Below, in pieces: positions 1 through 8,737 of a stretch of DNA of 64,000 nt; positions within the stretch are counted from its first letter, which is position 1; each line of letters opens with the position of its first letter. This DNA is from an uncultured Oceanospirillaceae bacterium. GTDB lineage: Bacteria > Pseudomonadota > Gammaproteobacteria > Pseudomonadales > Balneatricaceae. The notes beneath the pieces are model-generated. The model was not told the origin of the DNA. It saw only the letters and a program-made list of their open reading frames with translations, and did not search any database. Both the position numbers and the translations under genes were made by a program. The stretch spans positions 1 through 64,000 of the forward strand of contig CAKZOD010000006.1 of NCBI GenBank assembly GCA_937136055.1, read 5' to 3'.

Positions 1-1167
1 AATCGCTCTTACCTTAAATATTTAGCTTTTATAGTGGCTATCGCTATTATATTTTTAAGCGAAAAGCCCGCAAAGCCGCTTACTCAGCCAAAACCGCTTG
101 AAAATTCACTGTCAGCATTACATGTTTTACCTGCTGACGATTTAGCACAACAGCATTTACTGCTGTCTTTTTTGTCATCACCAACATTCACCAAAGCAGA
201 GCGTATTCAAAGAGCGATTAGTTATGATGCACTGCGCAAAAGTGCTGCGAGCATTGAAGAAGTTAAACAAGTATTGTGGACGCAAGATAGATTAGAGATA
301 GAACTGCGCTGGCCTCAACAGCAAAAGCTTGCACTTCGAACGCTGCTTAACCAACTATTCACAGGCGCCAATCAAGTACTTACTGAAAAACAAACGGCGT
401 TAATAAAAGCAGAGGATTATTTGCAAAACAAATCCGCAGACGAGCAATTAATCAACACATTCAAAGCAGCTATTTCCTCAAATTACTTACTCAAATCAGA
501 TATCCCTTCCCTGAAAACCACACCTTTCACGGCTTTGCTTATTACTTCATCCGCTGAGCCAGATGAGCTCACTGTAGATATTGATACGCAGCTAGCTAAC
601 TTCAACAACTTGGCGAAGATGAGCTTCCCAGATACCCTACCTTGGCGCAGTAAGTCACAAACGATTCAATTATTAAGTGATTCGCATAAGTTGTTAATCG
701 GCACACAGTTAACAACTGCGAGCAATCAACAAAACCGCATCGAATTATTGGCAAATTTTGTATTACGCGAACTGCTCAACCAGCAATTTAGTAGTGATAA
801 AAGTATGCGCTTTCGCCTGATTCGGCAGCCTACCTACCTGCAAGGCTATCAGTTAATTGTGCTTTCAAGCGATAGTGAAATCGACCATTATACGGTCGAT
901 AAAATCACCCAAAAGTTAGCAAGAACAAACATTGATGGGCTACTTGAAAGCGTTAAAGGCAAGCTGAGTGATCAATATCAAGCGCTCACAGAAAACGATA
1001 GCCGCTTATTCAAACTTTACAGTAAGAAGCTCTTCTACGGCTTTAACACCGAATCAGGTGCCCAGTACAGCGATCAACTTGATAAGATAACACCTGAACA
1101 GATCAGTGCTGAAATCAACAAACTCTTTAAAGAACTTACATTCATTATTCGCCTACAACCGAGTTAA
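1..1167 (+). CDS. M16 peptidase-like protein, 5' end cut by window
   Basis: The reading frame is open from base 1 and ends with TAA at 1165-1167. About 389 residues are visible. A hydrophobic stretch near the left edge (YLAFIVAIAIIFL) looks like a signal or membrane anchor, so probably only a few codons are missing. The C-terminal half, ending with an ITPEQISAEINKLF-type segment, resembles the inactive C-terminal domain of M16 (insulinase-like) peptidases. No HxxEH zinc motif is visible, so I infer a non-catalytic M16-like subunit. The position directly before rsmD (2-bp gap) matches the M16-M16-rsmD order known in Pseudomonas and relatives; the catalytic partner would lie upstream, outside the window. 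Confidence 0.55.
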   Translation, partial: NRSYLKYLAFIVAIAIIFLSEKPAKPLTQPKPLENSLSALHVLPADDLAQQHLLLSFLSSPTFTKAERIQRAISYDALRKSAASIEEVKQVLWTQDRLEIELRWPQQQKLALRTLLNQLFTGANQVLTEKQTALIKAEDYLQNKSADEQLINTFKAAISSNYLLKSDIPSLKTTPFTALLITSSAEPDELTVDIDTQLANFNNLAKMSFPDTLPWRSKSQTIQLLSDSHKLLIGTQLTTASNQQNRIELLANFVLRELLNQQFSSDKSMRFRLIRQPTYLQGYQLIVLSSDSEIDHYTVDKITQKLARTNIDGLLESVKGKLSDQYQALTENDSRLFKLYSKKLFYGFNTESGAQYSDQLDKITPEQISAEINKLFKELTFIIRLQPS

Positions 1168-1169
1168 CT

Positions 1170-1763
1170 ATGCGCGCAAAACCAAAATCAAATAAAGCCA
1201 AACCAGTGGCACTTTCTCAACTACGTGTCATTGGAGGTCAATGGCGCAGCCGTAAGCTCAGCTTCCCCACAATTGAAGGCCTACGCCCCACCCCTGACCG
1301 GGTACGAGAAACCTTATTCAACTGGTTACAAAATGCGGTACCAGGAGCACGCTGCCTTGATTTGTTTGCCGGTAGTGGTGCCCTGGGCATAGAAGCCCTT
1401 TCAAGAGGCGCTGCACACTGCAACTTTGTTGATATCAACTCTGCTTCTTGTAAAACACTGAAAGAAAACCTAACGTTACTTAAGTGCCAAGATGGCAGCA
1501 TTTCCCAAAGCGATACGGCACAGTGGCTAAAAAAACAAGCGTTAAACAACACTGATCAATTTGATTTAGTCTTTTTAGATCCGCCTTTCAACAAGGGTTT
1601 TTGTCAGCCTTTATGCCAGCAATTGACAGATAGTAATTTATTATCAGCAGGCGCCTATGTGTATGTTGAAACAGAGCCACATGTTGAGCTAAATACTCCT
1701 TGGCGCTTACACCGCGAGAAACTCAGCGGGCAGGTACATTACAGGCTATACCAAGTCTCTTAA
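1170..1763 (+). CDS. rsmD: 16S rRNA (guanine966-N2)-methyltransferase RsmD
   Basis: This 197-residue protein has the length expected for RsmD, which methylates G966 of 16S rRNA during 30S assembly using S-adenosylmethionine. The SAM-binding motif LDLFAGSG is at about residues 63-70, and the catalytic FLDPPF motif typical of N2-guanine methyltransferases is near residue 136. The N-terminal segment with RVIGGQWRSRKL and GLRPTPDRVRETLFNWL is characteristic of RsmD. The start codon lies 2 bp after the stop of the preceding gene, so the two are probably co-transcribed. A stem-loop at 1802-1844 follows. Confidence 0.93.
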   Translation: MRAKPKSNKAKPVALSQLRVIGGQWRSRKLSFPTIEGLRPTPDRVRETLFNWLQNAVPGARCLDLFAGSGALGIEALSRGAAHCNFVDINSASCKTLKENLTLLKCQDGSISQSDTAQWLKKQALNNTDQFDLVFLDPPFNKGFCQPLCQQLTDSNLLSAGAYVYVETEPHVELNTPWRLHREKLSGQVHYRLYQVS

Positions 1764-1801
1764 ACTTGCTTCCAATAGTCTATTACCTCTGTATGCACAA
1801 T

Positions 1802-1844
1802 TATCCAACACACTCAGCTTATTTTTGGAGCGGTGTGTTGGATA
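1802..1844 (+). terminator. Stem-loop after rsmD, likely terminator
   Basis: The 12-bp arms TATCCAACACAC (1802-1813) and GTGTGTTGGATA (1833-1844) pair perfectly across a 19-nt loop. The stem is followed by TATTTTC, a weak U-rich tract. It lies 38 bp past the rsmD stop, a fitting place for a terminator. The long loop and short T run make it non-ideal. Confidence 0.55.
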
Positions 1845-2205
1845 TATTTTCAAACGTCGTTCGAATTACTTACCTAATGATACCTTTCGCAACTTTTCTA
1901 CAGCCTTCCAATATCATGACTGATCTCACTTGAGATGACTGAAACACCGGTTTAAGCACAGTTAACTATTTGAAACTAAACTCAATTCAACTTTAAGAAC
2001 ATTTGTTCCAAATATTTTATTGACTATATATCAATATCTTACGGAAATTATTGCAGTTTTGTTACAAAAATCTGGTTTATAGCTTGAGGTATTAGAATGT
2101 TTATTCTATTGTAGCTCTACGGTGATTTTTTATTTCACCCTGAAATATCAAAAACACTCTCAATTTAAGCTCCATACTAAAAATAATATGACTGGGAAAC
2201 TTATA
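1845..2205. other. Non-coding spacer upstream of the ABC importer
   Basis: This roughly 360-bp AT-rich stretch holds the promoter region of the importer operon. The frame of the binding protein is open back to 2122, but that extension has no signal-peptide character and I treat it as untranslated. I recognise no operator, riboswitch or RNA gene here. Confidence 0.4.
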
Positions 2206-3237
2206 ATGAAGATGAAAAAACTCCTGCCTATTAGCGTTGCTGTCGCTACGATAGGCTTATCTAGCTCCAATATCTTCGCTGCTGAAAAGCTAAACGTTAT
2301 CTGTAGCGCTAGCATTGATTGGTGCCAGTTGATGGTTAACGAGTTCGAAAAAGAAACAGGTGTTAACGTCAAGATGACACGTAAGAGTTCGGGCGAAACA
2401 TTTGCTCAGCTACGTGCTGAAAAGCGTAATCCAAAAGTAGATGTTTGGTGGGGCGGTACTGGCGACCCACATCTACAAGCGGCGGAAGAAGGCATCACAT
2501 ATAAGTATCAATCGCCAAATTTGAACAAGTTACAAAAATGGGCTTCTAATCAAGCTGAGCAATCTGATTTCCGCACGGTAGGCGTTTACGCTGGCGGCCT
2601 AGGTATCGCTTATAACCATGATATCCTTAAAAAGAAAGGTCTACCTGCACCTAAAGGCTGGGAAGATTTAACAAACCCTGCGTACAAGGGTGAAGTGCAA
2701 ATGGCCAACCCTAACTCTTCGGGAACTGCTTACACTGCATTAGCAACAATCATGCAGGTTTTCGGTGAAGAGAAAGGCTTTGAATATATGAAGAAGCTGC
2801 ATAAAAATATTAACCAATACACTAAATCAGGCTCTGCTCCGGTGAAATCTGCAGCGCGCGGTGAGAACACTATTGGTATTGTCTTCATGCACGATGCGGT
2901 CAAACAAGCCGTTAAAGGCTTCCCTATCACTGTTGTAGCACCTGTTGAAGGCACAGGCTATGAAGTGGGCTCTATGAGTATTGTTAAAGGCGCTAGAAAT
3001 TTAGATAACGCGAAGAAATGGTATGAATTTGCATTACGTGCAGATACACAAACCAAAGCAGCTCAGGCCAAAGCTTTCCAAGTACCTTCTAACCTTTCAG
3101 CAACTGCTCCAAAAGAAGCACCTCGTTTGGAAGATATTAAGCTGATTGATTACGACTTTAAAACTTTTGGTGCATCAGACACACGTAAGCGTTTACTCGC
3201 AAAGTGGGATACTGATGTTAAACCAATCCCTCGCTAA
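2206..3237 (+). CDS. Periplasmic binding protein of AfuA/FbpA-type ABC importer
   Basis: From ATG 2206 the product is 343 residues, with a clear signal peptide (MKMKKLLPISVAVATIGLSS, cleavage probably after IFA near residue 25). I chose 2206 over the upstream in-frame ATG at 2122 because only this start puts the signal peptide at the N-terminus and GGGA lies 8-9 nt upstream. The mature protein has VICSASIDWCQ, two cysteines that could form a disulfide, and a DVWWGGTGDPHLQAAEEG segment typical of the AfuA branch of the ferric-binding-protein family. Members bind Fe3+, 2-aminoethylphosphonate or hexose phosphates. The linked phosphatase gene makes a sugar or polyol phosphate an attractive substrate, but this is inference. 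Permease and ATPase genes follow. Confidence 0.8.
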   Translation: MKMKKLLPISVAVATIGLSSSNIFAAEKLNVICSASIDWCQLMVNEFEKETGVNVKMTRKSSGETFAQLRAEKRNPKVDVWWGGTGDPHLQAAEEGITYKYQSPNLNKLQKWASNQAEQSDFRTVGVYAGGLGIAYNHDILKKKGLPAPKGWEDLTNPAYKGEVQMANPNSSGTAYTALATIMQVFGEEKGFEYMKKLHKNINQYTKSGSAPVKSAARGENTIGIVFMHDAVKQAVKGFPITVVAPVEGTGYEVGSMSIVKGARNLDNAKKWYEFALRADTQTKAAQAKAFQVPSNLSATAPKEAPRLEDIKLIDYDFKTFGASDTRKRLLAKWDTDVKPIPR

Positions 3238-3257
3238 AAAATCGTTTTCTTAAACAC

Positions 3258-3288
3258 CAGTATATTCATGCTTTGCGTGAATATACTG
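3258..3288 (+). promoter_or_regulatory. Intercistronic stem-loop after the binding-protein gene
   Basis: Perfect 11-bp arms, CAGTATATTCA (3258-3268) and TGAATATACTG (3278-3288), surround a 9-nt loop 20 bp after the stop codon. No T tract follows directly. In ABC importer operons such hairpins often stabilise the binding-protein part of the mRNA or cause partial termination, giving more binding protein than permease. That role is inferred here. Confidence 0.5.
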
Positions 3289-3387
3289 CATAAAGACTTC
3301 TTTTCTATAAACACTTTTAAACATTGGCAATGGATAATCCCATTAACCAATACTGTTATCGATAGTATTAAGTCTGTTATACATTAC

Positions 3388-3417
3388 GAAGCCTTTGCTC
3401 AAACAAGCAAAGCCTTC
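3388..3417 (+). repeat. Hairpin unit (CCTTTGCT...AGCAAAG) before permease
   Basis: GAAGCCTTTGCT (3388-3399) pairs with AGCAAAGCCTTC (3406-3417) with one mismatch and a 6-nt loop. The same CCTTTGCT/AGCAAAGG stem recurs in the next spacer of this operon (5624-5651). Confidence 0.5.
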
Positions 3418-3442
3418 GCCTTATAATTTTAGGATACACACA

Positions 3443-5614
3443 ATGCAAAAGGTGGTTTTGGCGTGGCTTACAGTCGGCCTACTCGGGTTCTTCGCATTGC
3501 CTTGGTACGCCATTGAAGATGGATTATGGAACTTCGAATGGTTAATTGAAGGCTCATTGCTCGATCCTGATTACGCCTCAGGTGCGCTGCAATTTTTTGT
3601 CGGCGATACTATTTGGCTATGGCCAATCGCGTTATTTTTAGCCGCACCGTTAACCGTTATCAAGCAACGTACTGACAGCGCGCGTTTTTACAACACTCTC
3701 ATATATTCCGGTGGCTTAGGTTTACTATATGTCTTAATCCAAGGGTTTTTAGTCGGTATTGCTGGCTGGGAATATGCCATCGCTGATAGCTTATTTGGCG
3801 AATTAAGCGTCCGCCAATTCGGTTTAGGTTCCGGCGCCTTGTTAGTGCTGAGTGCTTTGCTTTTCCAATTTACCAATGGTTTAGCTGCTAAAGGCGTGAT
3901 GAAAGGAGATATCTTTGTCGTTGGTGCTATCGGCTTTGTGATCGCCACAGTACTCGCGTTTGTTTTCTTTCCTGTACTGGGAATTTTAAGCAGCGCATTT
4001 CAAAATGACGACGGAGAACTACAAGCAGCACTCTTCCTTGGCAAGTTTTTCAACGCCAATATTTGGGGCTTAGGTTGCTTAAGCAACGGTAGCTGCGGCG
4101 TCGCAATTAACTCATTGATGCTGTCGATAATGGCCGCGACTATATCGACACTGTTCGGTTTAGCTTTCGCCCTCGTTGCCGCTCGCTCTAACCTCATTGC
4201 TAAAAAGCCTATTCGCGCCTTGAGCATGTTGCCAATTATTACGCCGCCTTTCGTTATTGGTTTAGCGCTGATTCTATTATTTGGTCGCTCTGGAGCTATC
4301 ACTCAATTCCTAGAATTTGCCTTTGGCATTGAGCCTTCAAGATGGCTCTATGGATTGCCAGGCATACTGTTTGCACAAGTGCTCGCTTTCACGCCTATTA
4401 CTTTTATGGTGCTTATCGGAGTGGTTGATGGTATCAGTCCTTCTATGGAAGAAGCTGCACAAACACTGCGCGCTTCCCGCTGGCGCACCTTTATCACTGT
4501 CACTCTACCGCTCATGCGCCCGGGCTTAGCTGCTGCTTTCTTACTAGCCTTTATCGAGAGTATGGCAGATTTTGGTAACCCGTTAGTGTTAGGTGGTAAC
4601 TTCGAAGTGCTATCGACGCAAATTTTCTACGCAATAGTAGGGGCGCAAAACGATCAATCCAAAGCTGCGGTGCTCGCTATTGTGTTGTTAATATTTACCT
4701 TGGCCGCTTTCTTTATCCAGCGCAAATGGGTCGGCAAAAAATCTTACACAACAGTGACCGGCAAAGGCGATTCAGGTATCCATGCCGAGCTGCCAAAGCG
4801 CGTTAAATACGTCTCTTTTGGCATAGTTATGCCGTGGACATTATTCACTATTGTTATCTATACGATGGTGATGTTTGGCGGTTTTGTGAAAACATGGGGT
4901 CTAGATCATAGCTTTACCATGCAACACTACATCGAAGCATTTTCGATCACCAGTGGTGAGCACGGTCTTGTATGGTCAGGCGCTGCTTGGAATTCGTTCT
5001 TAACAACTCTCAATATTTCGGCAATTTCAGCACCTTTAACGGCTGCAATCGGCTTATTAGTCGCTTACTTACTGGTACGCCAGAACTTTGTAGGCAAGCA
5101 AATTTTTGAATTCGGTACTATGTTGAGTTTCGCCATTCCCGGCACTGTAATAGGTGTCAGTTATGTTCTTGCTTACAATGTGCCACCGATTGAGTTAACC
5201 GGCACCGGCGTCATTTTAGTGCTGTGCTTTATTTTCCGTAACATGCCAGTCGGTGTTCGTGGTGGTATTGCAGCGATGAGCCAACTTGATAAGAGCCTAG
5301 ATGAAGCATCATTAATGCTCGGCGCGAATAGTTTCACCACTATTCGCCGTGTGATATTGCCGCTGTTACGACCTGCTATCTTCTCGGCCATTACCTATGG
5401 TTTTGTCAGAGCGATCACCTCATTAAGTGCGGTTATATTCCTCGTCAGCGCCGATTATGACATGGCTACATCTTATATCATTGGCAGAGTTGAAAACGGC
5501 GACTACGGTATCGCGATAGCTTACTCATCTGTGCTGATTGTGGTGATGCTCAGTGTCATTTTATTGCTGCAACTGCTCGTCGGTAAACGTAAGCTGCATC
5601 GAGATAACGCCTAA
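3443..5614 (+). CDS. ABC transporter permease, fused two-domain (FbpB/AfuB type)
   Basis: From ATG 3443 (AGGA 8 nt upstream) the product is 723 residues. The frame also opens at a TTG at 3395, but that lies inside the spacer hairpin and has no ribosome-binding site. The protein is highly hydrophobic and contains two permease halves, each with the EAA cytoplasmic loop that docks on the ATPase: EEAAQTLRASRWRTF near residue 336 and DEASLMLGANSF near 619. This fused arrangement is usual for FbpB/AfuB-type iron or phospho-compound importers. It acts in the inner membrane with the flanking binding protein and ATPase. Confidence 0.87.
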   Translation: MQKVVLAWLTVGLLGFFALPWYAIEDGLWNFEWLIEGSLLDPDYASGALQFFVGDTIWLWPIALFLAAPLTVIKQRTDSARFYNTLIYSGGLGLLYVLIQGFLVGIAGWEYAIADSLFGELSVRQFGLGSGALLVLSALLFQFTNGLAAKGVMKGDIFVVGAIGFVIATVLAFVFFPVLGILSSAFQNDDGELQAALFLGKFFNANIWGLGCLSNGSCGVAINSLMLSIMAATISTLFGLAFALVAARSNLIAKKPIRALSMLPIITPPFVIGLALILLFGRSGAITQFLEFAFGIEPSRWLYGLPGILFAQVLAFTPITFMVLIGVVDGISPSMEEAAQTLRASRWRTFITVTLPLMRPGLAAAFLLAFIESMADFGNPLVLGGNFEVLSTQIFYAIVGAQNDQSKAAVLAIVLLIFTLAAFFIQRKWVGKKSYTTVTGKGDSGIHAELPKRVKYVSFGIVMPWTLFTIVIYTMVMFGGFVKTWGLDHSFTMQHYIEAFSITSGEHGLVWSGAAWNSFLTTLNISAISAPLTAAIGLLVAYLLVRQNFVGKQIFEFGTMLSFAIPGTVIGVSYVLAYNVPPIELTGTGVILVLCFIFRNMPVGVRGGIAAMSQLDKSLDEASLMLGANSFTTIRRVILPLLRPAIFSAITYGFVRAITSLSAVIFLVSADYDMATSYIIGRVENGDYGIAIAYSSVLIVVMLSVILLLQLLVGKRKLHRDNA

Positions 5615-5623
5615 TTAACACAA

Positions 5624-5651
5624 GCCTTTGCTCAAAGTAGCTAGCAAAGGC
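5624..5651 (+). repeat. Hairpin unit between permease and ATPase genes
   Basis: GCCTTTGCT (5624-5632) and AGCAAAGGC (5643-5651) are perfect 9-bp arms with a 10-nt loop in the 60-bp spacer. The stem repeats that at 3388-3417, which points to a shared function in mRNA processing or to a small repeat family. Confidence 0.5.
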
Positions 5652-5674
5652 GACACAACCCAAGGAATTAAATT

Positions 5675-6748
5675 ATGAGTGCTCATACAAATGCCGCCTC
5701 AGTTGAATTTAGAAATATCACCAAAAAATACGGCGTTGTTAAAGCTGTTAATGAAGTCTCTTTCACCGTAGAAGCTGGTAGCCTTGTTACGTTACTCGGC
5801 CCTAGTGGCTGCGGTAAAACTACCACATTAAGAATGATTGCTGGTTTAGAGCAATCGAGCAGCGGTCAAATTTTTATCGGCGATCAGGAAGTGACAAACC
5901 TTTCTGTAATGGACCGTGATGTCAGTATGGTATTCCAATCCTATGCGTTGTTCCCACACATGAGCGTGATTGAAAACGTCGCTTACGGCTTACGTGAACA
6001 GGGATACAACAAAAAAGATGCCTATGAAAAAGCAGAAGATGGCATGGCTATGGTTGGACTAAGTGGCTTTGGCAAGCGCATGCCCAACCAGCTATCAGGC
6101 GGTCAACAGCAGCGCGTGGCCGTTGCTCGCGCCTTGGTATTAAAACCTAAAGTACTACTTTTTGACGAGCCACTTTCTAACCTAGATGCCAAGCTGCGCC
6201 GCAAGGTGCGTGAAGAGATTCGTGAACTGCAGCAAAAGCTAGGTATCACCTCTATCTACGTCACCCACGATCAAGAAGAAGCAATGGCTGTGTCTGATAA
6301 GATCATCGTAATGAATGACTCTGTGATCTCTCAACACGGTACCCCGCATGCACTTTATGAACAACCAAAAAATTTATTCATTGCTGACTTTATCGGAGAT
6401 GCAACACTTGTTGATGGTCGGTTTATCAGCGCAAATGAAAGCCATGTCAAACTCCACTTAGATACCTTAGAAGTAGAGTTACCTCATCGTAATTTGCCTA
6501 ACCTTGAACAAAAGCTAGACATTGCAATTCGCCCACACGCCATCAGCGTGCATACACAAGAGATATCGAATAGCATCAAAGGCAAAGTACTTAAATCTAC
6601 CTACTTAGGTGGCCATGTAGAATACGAACTTGAAACTGCCCTCGGCGTTTTATTTGCTGTTGACCATCAAGCTGTTTCAGCCATACCTGCTACCACTATG
6701 GTATCAGTGTGTATTGCGCAACAAGGCATTGCGCTGGTAGGAGGATAA
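5675..6748 (+). CDS. ABC transporter ATP-binding protein (FbpC/AfuC/PotA type)
   Basis: The 357-residue ATPase energises the importer encoded just upstream. Walker A GPSGCGKTT lies near residues 40-48, the signature LSGGQQQR near 138, Walker B LLFDEPLSNLDA near 160, followed by the switch histidine in YVTHDQEEAM. The C-terminal 110 residues form the TOBE-type regulatory domain usual for the iron/polyamine/sugar group. The stop is 2 bp before the start of the phosphatase gene, whose AGGAGG ribosome-binding site lies inside this gene's end, so the two are translationally close. Confidence 0.9.
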   Translation: MSAHTNAASVEFRNITKKYGVVKAVNEVSFTVEAGSLVTLLGPSGCGKTTTLRMIAGLEQSSSGQIFIGDQEVTNLSVMDRDVSMVFQSYALFPHMSVIENVAYGLREQGYNKKDAYEKAEDGMAMVGLSGFGKRMPNQLSGGQQQRVAVARALVLKPKVLLFDEPLSNLDAKLRRKVREEIRELQQKLGITSIYVTHDQEEAMAVSDKIIVMNDSVISQHGTPHALYEQPKNLFIADFIGDATLVDGRFISANESHVKLHLDTLEVELPHRNLPNLEQKLDIAIRPHAISVHTQEISNSIKGKVLKSTYLGGHVEYELETALGVLFAVDHQAVSAIPATTMVSVCIAQQGIALVGG

Positions 6749-6750
6749 TC

Positions 6751-7557
6751 ATGAATTCAAATGAACGACAAGCACGTTTTGATTTTGCTAAATCATTAAT
6801 TCTAAAAGCAGGTAGCTTAGCCCACGACTACTTTGAGCGCCGTGAAGCTTTAACCATTGAACACAAAGGCTTGCAAGATGTGGTCAGTATCGCTGATAAA
6901 GCAGTAGAGCAACTAATACGCGATGAGCTCGCGACTGCCTTTAGTAAAGACGGTTTCTTAGGCGAAGAAGATGCAGAGCGTGATATTGCCAACTTTAGCG
7001 CTAACGCAACCTCCCATATCTGGGTTGTCGACCCGATTGATGGCACTGCGTTATTTCTCAACGGTATTCCTTCGTGGTGCATCTCCATTGCCTTATTGGT
7101 CGATGGGGAAATCCAGCTGGGTCTGATTTATGACCCTTGCAATAATGAGCTTTTCGCGGCTCAAAAAGGTTTAGGAGCACTATTAAACGACAAGCCCATC
7201 AGCATTGCAGACGCACAAAGCGTAAAAGACGGCATGATAGGCGTTGGCTTTTCTCATCGCGTTAAGCCAAATACCTGCTTACACTTTCTTGAGCATCTAC
7301 TAAATGATGGTGGCATGTATGTGCGCAGCGGATCAGGTGCACTATCACTCGCCTATGTTGCAGCAGGTCGCTTAATTGGTTACTACGAACCGCATATCAA
7401 TGCATGGGACTGCCTAGCAGGCATACTACTAATCGAAGAAGCGGGTGGCTGGGTAGATGATTTCTTAAGTGGCAACGGACTCGCACAAGGCAACCCAATC
7501 TTATGCGGTGCGAAACCATTGAAGCCGGTTATGAGTGATTATTGTTTGCCTGAGTGA
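6751..7557 (+). CDS. Inositol monophosphatase family phosphatase
   Basis: From ATG 6751 (AGGAGG upstream) the product is 268 residues. The metal-binding motifs of the Li+-sensitive IMPase superfamily are present: GEEDAE near residue 71, DPIDGTALFLNG near 94 and WDCLAG near 219. Such enzymes hydrolyse phosphomonoesters such as myo-inositol phosphate, histidinol phosphate, PAP or sugar phosphates with Mg2+. It has no signal peptide and acts in the cytoplasm. Because it is the last gene of the importer operon, it may dephosphorylate the imported ligand; this is inference. It is unlikely to be the housekeeping suhB, given this context. Confidence 0.85.
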   Translation: MNSNERQARFDFAKSLILKAGSLAHDYFERREALTIEHKGLQDVVSIADKAVEQLIRDELATAFSKDGFLGEEDAERDIANFSANATSHIWVVDPIDGTALFLNGIPSWCISIALLVDGEIQLGLIYDPCNNELFAAQKGLGALLNDKPISIADAQSVKDGMIGVGFSHRVKPNTCLHFLEHLLNDGGMYVRSGSGALSLAYVAAGRLIGYYEPHINAWDCLAGILLIEEAGGWVDDFLSGNGLAQGNPILCGAKPLKPVMSDYCLPE

Positions 7558-7597
7558 ACATCTGAAAATCTATTAATTAGCGCATAAATAGGCGGCA

Positions 7598-7632
7598 AAT
7601 AACTAAACATTAAGTTTTAGTGTTTAGTTATT
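7598..7632. terminator. Bidirectional terminator between convergent genes
   Basis: Perfect 12-bp arms, AATAACTAAACA (7598-7609) and TGTTTAGTTATT (7621-7632), flank an 11-nt loop. The stem lies between the convergent phosphatase and MAPEG genes. It is AT-rich and can work in both directions. Confidence 0.6.
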
Positions 7633-7662
7633 CCCATTGCAAACAAAGTAGTAATTGACCCT

Positions 7663-8064
7663 TTACTGAGCTAAAACAACAAGATTAATCCAGAGCAGTA
7701 ATGCACAAAGTACAGAGCCCCCAAAAGCCCTCATGCGACGCCTAACATGATTATTGGTGATGTGAATAAAAGCTTGCGCGCATCTGCAAATCACAAAAGC
7801 CCAAGCAAGAGCCAACCCAAAAACACTATCAATTTCTAAAACTAAGTACAAAGTGCAAGCAACATAGAAAAGGATAGGTATTTCAAAAAGATTATTTAAA
7901 CAACGCGTCGTTTTTATAACCTCTTGTGGCACATTCGTACCTTGCATTAACTCGAAATACTGCGCATCTAATTCGCCTTTTTTCACGCAAGCGAACCGCG
8001 CTTTTACCGTCAAAAGCCCAATAAACATAGTGAGCAAACAAAGCGCAAACATCGGGTAAATCAT
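7663..8064 (-). CDS. MAPEG family membrane protein
   Basis: This 133-residue, very hydrophobic protein has three or four membrane segments. It carries the MAPEG hallmarks NNLFEIPILFY (about residues 57-67) and a polar segment with a histidine and ITNNHVRRRMRA near residues 99-112. MAPEG proteins are membrane-bound glutathione-dependent or related detoxifying enzymes; many bacterial short members have unknown substrates. The gene is divergent from a TetR-family gene, which probably regulates it through the palindrome at 8115-8132. Confidence 0.75.
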   Translation of the reverse strand: MIYPMFALCLLTMFIGLLTVKARFACVKKGELDAQYFELMQGTNVPQEVIKTTRCLNNLFEIPILFYVACTLYLVLEIDSVFGLALAWAFVICRCAQAFIHITNNHVRRRMRAFGGSVLCALLLWINLVVLAQ

Positions 8065-8114
8065 AATAGAGCCTTCTGATTAATTAGTAGAACTTGATCT
8101 TAACCAGCATCTAT

Positions 8115-8132
8115 ATATGATCAAGATCATAT
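8115..8132. promoter_or_regulatory. Palindromic operator candidate for TetR regulator
   Basis: ATATGATC-AA-GATCATAT is an inverted repeat with 8-bp perfect arms in the 88-bp spacer between the divergent MAPEG and TetR genes. Position and symmetry fit a TetR dimer operator controlling both promoters. Confidence 0.5.
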
Positions 8133-8152
8133 TAAAATAATTGGATTTCACA

Positions 8153-8728
8153 ATGCCCTACTCCCCTGCCCATAAAGAAAAAACCAGAGATCGTATTCTA
8201 CAAAGTGCTCGTGCTCTTTTCTCAATGAAGGGTTTTGAAGCAGTTACTGTGAATGACATAATGAAAGATTGCTCGCTCACTAGAGGTGCTTTTTATGCAC
8301 ACTTCAAAAGTAAAGCTGAGCTATATCAGCAAGCATTAACCTATTCAGCTAAACATACTGAGCTTGCACGTCTTAAGCCTGATGATGTTTCATCAAAGCA
8401 ATGGTTATCTCGTCTTTTAGATGCATACCTCAGCGTTGCGCATGTGACTGGTGATAGGCCTTGCCCTTTGGCCTTTATGGCCACTGATATTGCATTGCGA
8501 AATGAAGCAACTAAAGAGACTTACACCAATATTTATAAAAACATGAATAGGCTCATTATGGGTTATGCGAGTGAAGATAATCTTTGTACTAAAGAGAGTA
8601 TTTTTGCTTTAACGTCGATGATTATTGGGGCGGTTGCAATAGCAAGAACGATAGACGATAAGTGTTTGATCGATAATATTTTAACGGCCTGTAGAGAACA
8701 GGCAAAGCAGATACTTGGAGGAGTTTAA
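8153..8728 (+). CDS. TetR/AcrR family transcriptional regulator
   Basis: The product is 191 residues from ATG 8153; a TTG start at 8141 would add four residues. The N-terminal DNA-binding domain (about residues 8-56) shows the TetR pattern, with RDRILQSARALF, GFEAVTVNDIM and LTRGAFYAHFKSK. The C-terminal ligand-binding half includes CPLAFMATDIA, as in regulators near TetR_C-type groups responding to small hydrophobic compounds. It is divergent from the MAPEG gene. The stop is only 9 bp from the stop of the convergent solute-binding gene. Confidence 0.88.
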   Translation: MPYSPAHKEKTRDRILQSARALFSMKGFEAVTVNDIMKDCSLTRGAFYAHFKSKAELYQQALTYSAKHTELARLKPDDVSSKQWLSRLLDAYLSVAHVTGDRPCPLAFMATDIALRNEATKETYTNIYKNMNRLIMGYASEDNLCTKESIFALTSMIIGAVAIARTIDDKCLIDNILTACREQAKQILGGV

Positions 8729-8737
8729 TGCTATACC

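Noticed and set aside
1700..1933. 77-residue frame after rsmD
   Set aside because: It overlaps the end of rsmD and runs through the terminator stem, with no family resemblance.
2122..2205. N-terminal extension of the importer binding protein
   Set aside because: It would bury the signal peptide 28 residues inside the protein; ATG 2206 has a suitable ribosome site.
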